DNA of 64,000 bases from Acrocarpospora pleiomorpha. Its GTDB lineage: Bacteria; Actinomycetota; Actinomycetes; Streptosporangiales; Streptosporangiaceae. Shown in pieces: positions 59,881-64,000 of the stretch. The position numbers and the translations under genes were made by a program. Every line of letters starts with the position of its first letter. Within the stretch, counting starts at the first letter, position 1. The stretch spans positions 69,800 through 133,799 of the forward strand of contig NZ_BLAF01000026.1 of the NCBI RefSeq assembly GCF_009687885.1, in the 5' to 3' direction. The notes below the pieces were generated by a model. The model was not told the origin of the DNA. It saw only the letters and a program-made list of their open reading frames with translations, and did not search any database.

Positions 59881-60665
59881 GAAACAGACTCGGCGACCGC
59901 GTCCTGCACTGGTACACCTGGCTGATCATCCTCTGGCTGTCGTCACCCATCGCGGTGATGATCGTGTTCGGCTTCAACGACAAGAAGTCCAAGTCGAACA
60001 CGTCCTGGCAGGGGTTCACGCTCAAGTGGTACCAGCAGCTGTTCGCGATCGACGGGCTGACCGAGGCGCTGATCAACTCGATCGTCATCGCCGTGGTCAG
60101 CACGATCCTGGCGACGACGCTGGGCACGCTGCTGGGCCTGGCCGTGGGACGCTACCGGTTCCGCGGCAAGGGACTGACCAACTTCCTGATCTTCGCGGCC
60201 ATTTCCACGCCGGAACTGGTGATGGGCGCCTCGCTGTTGTCGCTGTTCGTGTCGGCGAACGCGCCGCGCGGGCACATCACGATCATCATCGCGCACACGC
60301 TGTTCTCGCTGGCGTTCGTGGTGGTGACCGTGCGGGCCCGGGTGGTGGTGCTGGATCCCTCCCTCGAGGAGGCGGCACGCGATCTCGGGGCCGGCACGTG
60401 GGAGACGTTCCGGCTGGTCACGCTGCCGTCGATCATGCCAGGCGTGGCGGCGGGGGCGATGCTGGCGTTCGCGCTGTCGATCGACGACTACGTGGTGACC
60501 AGTTTCGTGAACGGATCCACCCAGACCTTCCCGTTGTGGATCATCGGGTCGGTCAAGGTGGGCATTCCCGCGCAGGTCAACGTCATGGGCACGCTCATCT
60601 TCGCGCTGGGCGCGCTGGTCGCCATCGCCAACTCGGTGTCGTCCAGACGCCGGGCCGCCAGATAA
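59877..60665 (+). CDS. potC: Spermidine/putrescine ABC permease PotC
   Basis: A 262-residue permease. It starts with one helix (WLIILWLSSPIAVMIVFGFND), has the family segment FNDKKSKSNTSWQGFTLKWYQQLF, and EAA loop SLEEAARDLGAGTWETFRLVTLPSIMPGVAAGAMLAFALSIDDYV. ATG overlapping the potB stop. A terminator-like hairpin follows. Confidence 0.92.
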   Translation: MRNRLGDRVLHWYTWLIILWLSSPIAVMIVFGFNDKKSKSNTSWQGFTLKWYQQLFAIDGLTEALINSIVIAVVSTILATTLGTLLGLAVGRYRFRGKGLTNFLIFAAISTPELVMGASLLSLFVSANAPRGHITIIIAHTLFSLAFVVVTVRARVVVLDPSLEEAARDLGAGTWETFRLVTLPSIMPGVAAGAMLAFALSIDDYVVTSFVNGSTQTFPLWIIGSVKVGIPAQVNVMGTLIFALGALVAIANSVSSRRRAAR

Positions 60666-60674
60666 ATCGTGAGA

Positions 60675-60702
60675 AGCCCCCTTCCCTGCCGGGGAGGGGG
60701 CT
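60675..60702 (+). terminator. Hairpin after potC
   Basis: AGCCCCCTTCCC (60675-60686) pairs with GGGGAGGGGGCT (60691-60702) with one mismatch, and is followed by TTC. It probably ends or attenuates the pot transcript before the oxidoreductase gene. Confidence 0.65.
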
Positions 60703-60789
60703 TTCGGCTACCGCACGAGAGAGGTGAGACCGGAACAAACCCGGGGGGACCCCGTATAAATCGCGATTTGTGTAAGGGAAGTGGAATTT

Positions 60790-62187
60790 GTGGATCCGCT
60801 GAAGGCGCTCGCGGACGCGGAGCGCAAGCCGTACTGGCTGGACGAGGATCCTTTCGAGCCGGAGCCGCTGCCGCGGATCTTCGGCCATACCCAGGCCGAT
60901 CTCGCCATCGTGGGCGGCGGCTTCTCCGGACTGTGGACGGCCCTGCTGGCCAAGGAGCGTGATCCCGGGCGGGACGTGGTGCTGCTGGAAGGGCAGCGGG
61001 TGGGCTGGGCGGCCACCGGGCGCAACGGCGGGTTCTGCCACGCCAGCCTGACGCACGGGCTCGCCAACGGGCTCGAACGCTGGCCGTACGAGATCGCGGA
61101 CCTGCACCGGCTCGGGGTGGAGAACTTCAACGCGATCGAGGAGACCATCGCCCGCTACGGCATCGACTGCTCCTTCGAGCGCACCGGCGAGCTGAACGTG
61201 GCCACCGAGGAGTGGCAGCTGGGCGAGATGAGCGAGGTGCACACGATCGGGCGCGAGCTCGGCGCCGACATCGAGTATCTGGACCGCGACCAGGTCAGGG
61301 CCGAGGTGAACTCGCCGACCTACATCGCGGGGGTGTGGGAGCGCGGCGACTGCGCCATGATCGACCCGGCCCGGCTGGCCTGGGGGCTGCGCCTGGCCTG
61401 CCTCCAGCTCGGGGTGCGCATCTACGAGCACTCCCCGATCAAGCACATCGTCAAGGACGGCGCCGCGCTCCGGCTGACCGCCCCTTACGGGACGGTCCGG
61501 GCCAACCGGGTCGCGCTCGGCACCGGCGCGTTCTCGCCGCTGCTGCGCCGCCTGCGCCACTACCTGGCCCCCGTGTACGACTACGCCCTGATGACCGAAC
61601 CTCTCACCACGGAACAACTCGCCTCGATCGGCTGGAAGAACCGGCAGGGCATGGGCGATTCGGCCAACCAGTTCCACTACTACCGGCTCACCGACGACAA
61701 CAGCATCCTGTGGGGCGGCTACGACGCGATCTACTACAACGGCGGCCGCGTCAAGATCGGCTACGACCAGCGGGACGCCACCTTCCTGACCCTGGCCGAA
61801 CACTTCTACGAGACCTTCCCGCAACTGGAGGACGTGCGCTTCTCCCACAAATGGGGTGGACTGATCGACACCTGCAGCCGCTTCAGCGCCTTCTACGGCA
61901 CCGGGTACGGCTCCCGCCTGGCCTACGCGGTCGGCTACACCGGCCTCGGCGTGGCCGCCACCCGGTTCGGCGCCAACGTCATGCTGGACCTGCTGGACGG
62001 CCTCGACACCGAACGCACCCGCCTGCGCATGGTCCGGGAGAAGCCCGTGCCGTTCCCGCCGGAACCCGTGCGCTCCGCCGTCATCCAGCTCACCCGCTGG
62101 TCACTGGCCCGCGCCGACGCCAACGGCGGCCGCCGCAACCTGTGGCTGCGCACCCTCGACCGCTTCGGCCTCGGATTCGACTCCTAG
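60790..62187 (+). CDS. FAD-dependent amine oxidoreductase (PuuB/DAO-like)
   Basis: A 465-residue flavoprotein of the DAO superfamily. The FAD Rossmann motif is ADLAIVGGGFSGLWTALLAKERDP (about 35-58), followed by GRNGGFCHASLTHG and the C-terminal GYTGLGVAATRFGANVMLDLL. It resembles gamma-glutamylputrescine oxidases and related amine dehydrogenases. Next to putrescine import and aminobutyraldehyde dehydrogenase it may oxidise putrescine (or a derivative) to the aldehyde. GTG 60790 has AAGGGAAG eight bases upstream; GTG 60781 is the alternative. Confidence 0.87.
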   Translation: MDPLKALADAERKPYWLDEDPFEPEPLPRIFGHTQADLAIVGGGFSGLWTALLAKERDPGRDVVLLEGQRVGWAATGRNGGFCHASLTHGLANGLERWPYEIADLHRLGVENFNAIEETIARYGIDCSFERTGELNVATEEWQLGEMSEVHTIGRELGADIEYLDRDQVRAEVNSPTYIAGVWERGDCAMIDPARLAWGLRLACLQLGVRIYEHSPIKHIVKDGAALRLTAPYGTVRANRVALGTGAFSPLLRRLRHYLAPVYDYALMTEPLTTEQLASIGWKNRQGMGDSANQFHYYRLTDDNSILWGGYDAIYYNGGRVKIGYDQRDATFLTLAEHFYETFPQLEDVRFSHKWGGLIDTCSRFSAFYGTGYGSRLAYAVGYTGLGVAATRFGANVMLDLLDGLDTERTRLRMVREKPVPFPPEPVRSAVIQLTRWSLARADANGGRRNLWLRTLDRFGLGFDS

Positions 62188-62204
62188 CGAGCAGACTGCG
62201 AGGT

Positions 62205-63107
62205 ATGAGAGTTGAGTTCACCAGCATCCCCCTGATCGGCGAGCTGCGGGTCCCGGACGGCCGGGGCCCGCATCCCGCCCTCGTCTTCACCGGCCCGTTC
62301 ACCGGCGTGAAAGAGCAGGTCACCGGCCTGTACGCGGAACGCCTGACCGAACGCGGCTACGTCACCCTGGCCTTCGACCACCGCAACTTCGGTGAGTCCG
62401 GCGGGCAGCCGCGCAGCCACGAGGACCCGCAGGGCAAGCTGGCGGACCTGCGGGCGGCCGTCGGCTACCTGCGCACCCGCCCCGAGGTGGACGCCGACCG
62501 GATCGGCGCGGTCGGCATCTGCCTGGGCGGCGGTTACGCGCTGCGGTTCGCCGCGTTCGATCCCCGGGTGAAGGTGTTCGTGGGGATCGCGGGGGCGTAC
62601 AACTCGCCCTACATGATGCGCGAGGGCATGGGCCCGGACGGGTACCAGGGCGCGCTGGCGAGCTTCGGAGAGGTGCTGGAACGCCAGGATCAGGGCGGGC
62701 CGGTGGAGTATGTGCCCGCCGTGGGCGAGGGCGGTGCGATGCCGGGGGAGGAGCCCTTCGCCTACTACGGCACCGAGCGGGGCGCGGCCGAACACTGGCG
62801 CGACGAGGTGACCCGGGCGTCGGTCCTTGAGCTGATCACCATGGACAACCTGATGGGCGCCGACTTCCTGTCGCCCAAGCCAGGGCTGCTCGTGCACGGC
62901 GTCGTGGACGCCTACTGCTCGCCGGAGGGCGCGCACGCCGTGCACTCCCGGCTGGACGAGCCCAAGAAGCTGGTCTGGCTGGACGCGCGGTTGCACATCG
63001 ACCTGTACGACACCGAGCCCTACGTGAGCCAGGCCGTGGCGGCGACGGCGGAGTTCCTCAGCGCGTACCTGGCAGCGCCAGCCAGCGCACCGGGTTCTCC
63101 TGGGTGA
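62205..63107 (+). CDS. Alpha/beta hydrolase, dienelactone-hydrolase-like
   Basis: A 300-residue cytoplasmic alpha/beta hydrolase. It has the oxyanion area VFTGPFTGVKEQ, LAFDHRNFGESGG and nucleophile elbow VGICLGGGYALRFA, where the expected nucleophile is Cys as in dienelactone hydrolases. C-terminal His probably in DARLHIDLYD. ATG 62205, 17 bp after the oxidoreductase gene. The 3' end overlaps the convergent gene by 50 bp. Substrate unknown. Confidence 0.82.
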   Translation: MRVEFTSIPLIGELRVPDGRGPHPALVFTGPFTGVKEQVTGLYAERLTERGYVTLAFDHRNFGESGGQPRSHEDPQGKLADLRAAVGYLRTRPEVDADRIGAVGICLGGGYALRFAAFDPRVKVFVGIAGAYNSPYMMREGMGPDGYQGALASFGEVLERQDQGGPVEYVPAVGEGGAMPGEEPFAYYGTERGAAEHWRDEVTRASVLELITMDNLMGADFLSPKPGLLVHGVVDAYCSPEGAHAVHSRLDEPKKLVWLDARLHIDLYDTEPYVSQAVAATAEFLSAYLAAPASAPGSPG

Positions 63108-63939
63108 TCAGCCGGATCGTGGCCGCGTCCACGCCGGACCTGACCAGGGCGGGCAGCACCCGGTCGAAGAGCCGCGCGTAGCCGTCGCCGCCGTAGCCCG
63201 CCACGTCGCCCTGGCGGGCCACGCCGCTGCTCAGCAGGATCCGGGCGGCGTGCCCGGCTTCCAGCAGGGCCAGCACGTCCTCGGCGCCGGTGACGCTCAC
63301 GTACGAGCCGGATTCGGCGATCTTGCGCTGCACCAGGTGGTCGGCCGCCCGCACGCTCACCCGGCCCGCGGGCACGCCGCTGGTCAGCAGGACCTCCAGC
63401 AGGCCGAGGCAGTCGGCGGCCACCGGTAGGTCGGTCCGGAGCGAGGCGCGGGCCACCGCGACGGCGGCGCGCTCCTCGGCCGGGGACGGGGTCTCCTGCC
63501 AGGCCGAGGTGACGATCAGGCCCGGACGGGCGCTGGTGCCGTCCAGGCCGACGCCGATCTCGCGGAGCAGGTCGCCGGTGAGGTCGTCGACCCCGTTGCG
63601 GCGGATCAGGTCACCGGCGAACGGCTCGGCCGCGAACCCGGTGGACGCGACCACGGCCACCCGGCTGCCGGCCGACAGGCGGGCCAGCGCCGCGGTGTCC
63701 CTGGCCGCGCCCAGGGCGGTGTGCTCGACGACCAGGTTGAGCGCGTGGTCACGGCCGAGACGCTTGAGCTCGCCGGTGACGTACGCCTCCTCGTCGAGCC
63801 AGCGCCGGGGGTCGGAGTCCACGCCGATGCCCCAGCGGGTGTCCGTACGCAGATGTTCGTGCGGCAGGATCGGCCCGTCGAAGACGGAGGCCGGTAGGGT
63901 GCCGGTCACCGTCTGGATACGCACGTCGTTGAAGGACAT
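63058..63939 (-). CDS. Phosphotriesterase-family protein, metal site degenerate
   Basis: A 293-residue TIM-barrel protein of the phosphotriesterase/PHP family. The first motif LPHEHLRTD (H27, H29) is kept. The positions of the other ligands are altered: the carboxylated-Lys strand reads GLIVTSAW without Lys, the first late His strand reads LPVAADCLG, and the usual LSHD is LLSSG; GYGGDGYARLFDRVLP and LITQENPVRWLAL still mark the family C-terminus. It may be a pseudoenzyme or use another mechanism. ATG start; no promoter call. Confidence 0.8.
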   Translation of the reverse strand: MSFNDVRIQTVTGTLPASVFDGPILPHEHLRTDTRWGIGVDSDPRRWLDEEAYVTGELKRLGRDHALNLVVEHTALGAARDTAALARLSAGSRVAVVASTGFAAEPFAGDLIRRNGVDDLTGDLLREIGVGLDGTSARPGLIVTSAWQETPSPAEERAAVAVARASLRTDLPVAADCLGLLEVLLTSGVPAGRVSVRAADHLVQRKIAESGSYVSVTGAEDVLALLEAGHAARILLSSGVARQGDVAGYGGDGYARLFDRVLPALVRSGVDAATIRLITQENPVRWLALPGTR

Positions 63940-64000
63940 GTGTGGACATTAACGAATGTTTTCCGCATAGGGGGCGTGCGCTGGAATTTCTTTACTAGTT

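Overview
The window looks like a chromosomal segment of a high-GC filamentous actinomycete. The evidence is strong G/C third-position bias, many GTG starts, two conservon (cvn) operons, an ffh-rpsP-khpA-rimM-trmD-rplS-lepB-rnhB-DUF2469-yraN-comM-dprA block and an rpsB-tsf-pyrH-frr-cdsA-rlmN block in the order usual for Actinobacteria. A family within Streptosporangiales is my guess from general resemblance only. No rRNA, tRNA or CRISPR array was recognised.

Region 1 (1-15.4 kb): a GT1 glycosyltransferase at the left edge, then two complete conservons (cvnABCD; 1451-6131 and 10974-15366). Each encodes a NIT-domain kinase-like membrane protein, a roadblock protein, a DUF742 protein and a small MglA-like GTPase. 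Between them, on the opposite strand, lies a tightly coupled five-gene operon: a NitT/TauT-type ABC importer (lipoprotein, two permeases, ATPase) followed by a small-molecule O-methyltransferase. The promoter region it shares with the second conservon carries a nested inverted repeat.

Region 2 (15.4-27.1 kb): housekeeping genes for protein export, ribosome maturation, tRNA modification, signal peptidases and DNA processing. TrmD carries an in-frame insertion. DprA has a roughly 260-residue low-complexity N-terminal extension built partly from 30-bp repeats. Its 3' end abuts a decayed IS200/IS605 transposase.

Region 3 (27.1-38.3 kb): accessory genes. These are a DUF664 protein, a decayed rhodanese, a secreted alpha/beta hydrolase, a NarL-type two-component pair, XerC, a MerR/M23-peptidase pair, a CoA-transferase III, and a divergent MFS/ArsR pair with two phased operator-like palindromes. 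Three perfect DnaA boxes sit within 41 bp at 34312-34352.

Region 4 (38.3-49.7 kb): rpsB-tsf-pyrH-frr-cdsA (translation, UMP kinase, phospholipid synthesis), a SUFU-domain protein, rlmN, a DUF899 protein, a small ABC exporter, a secreted M1 peptidase and a cysteine-rich pentapeptide-repeat protein.

Region 5 (49.7-64 kb): a polyamine theme. An agmatinase-family enzyme stands apart from an Lrp regulator, gamma-aminobutyraldehyde dehydrogenase, PotADBC importer and FAD amine-oxidase-like enzyme; together they would convert agmatine/putrescine to GABA. Inserted between them is a convergent pair: an AlbA_2 (Schlafen-type) regulator and a 703-residue protein with an OTT_1508-like nucleic-acid deaminase motif. 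This pair is my best candidate for a little-described system. The right edge holds a dienelactone-hydrolase-like protein and a phosphotriesterase-like protein that has lost most metal ligands.

A recurrent theme is in-frame, repeat-driven expansion of coding sequences (trmD, dprA, MFS, arsR, agmatinase).
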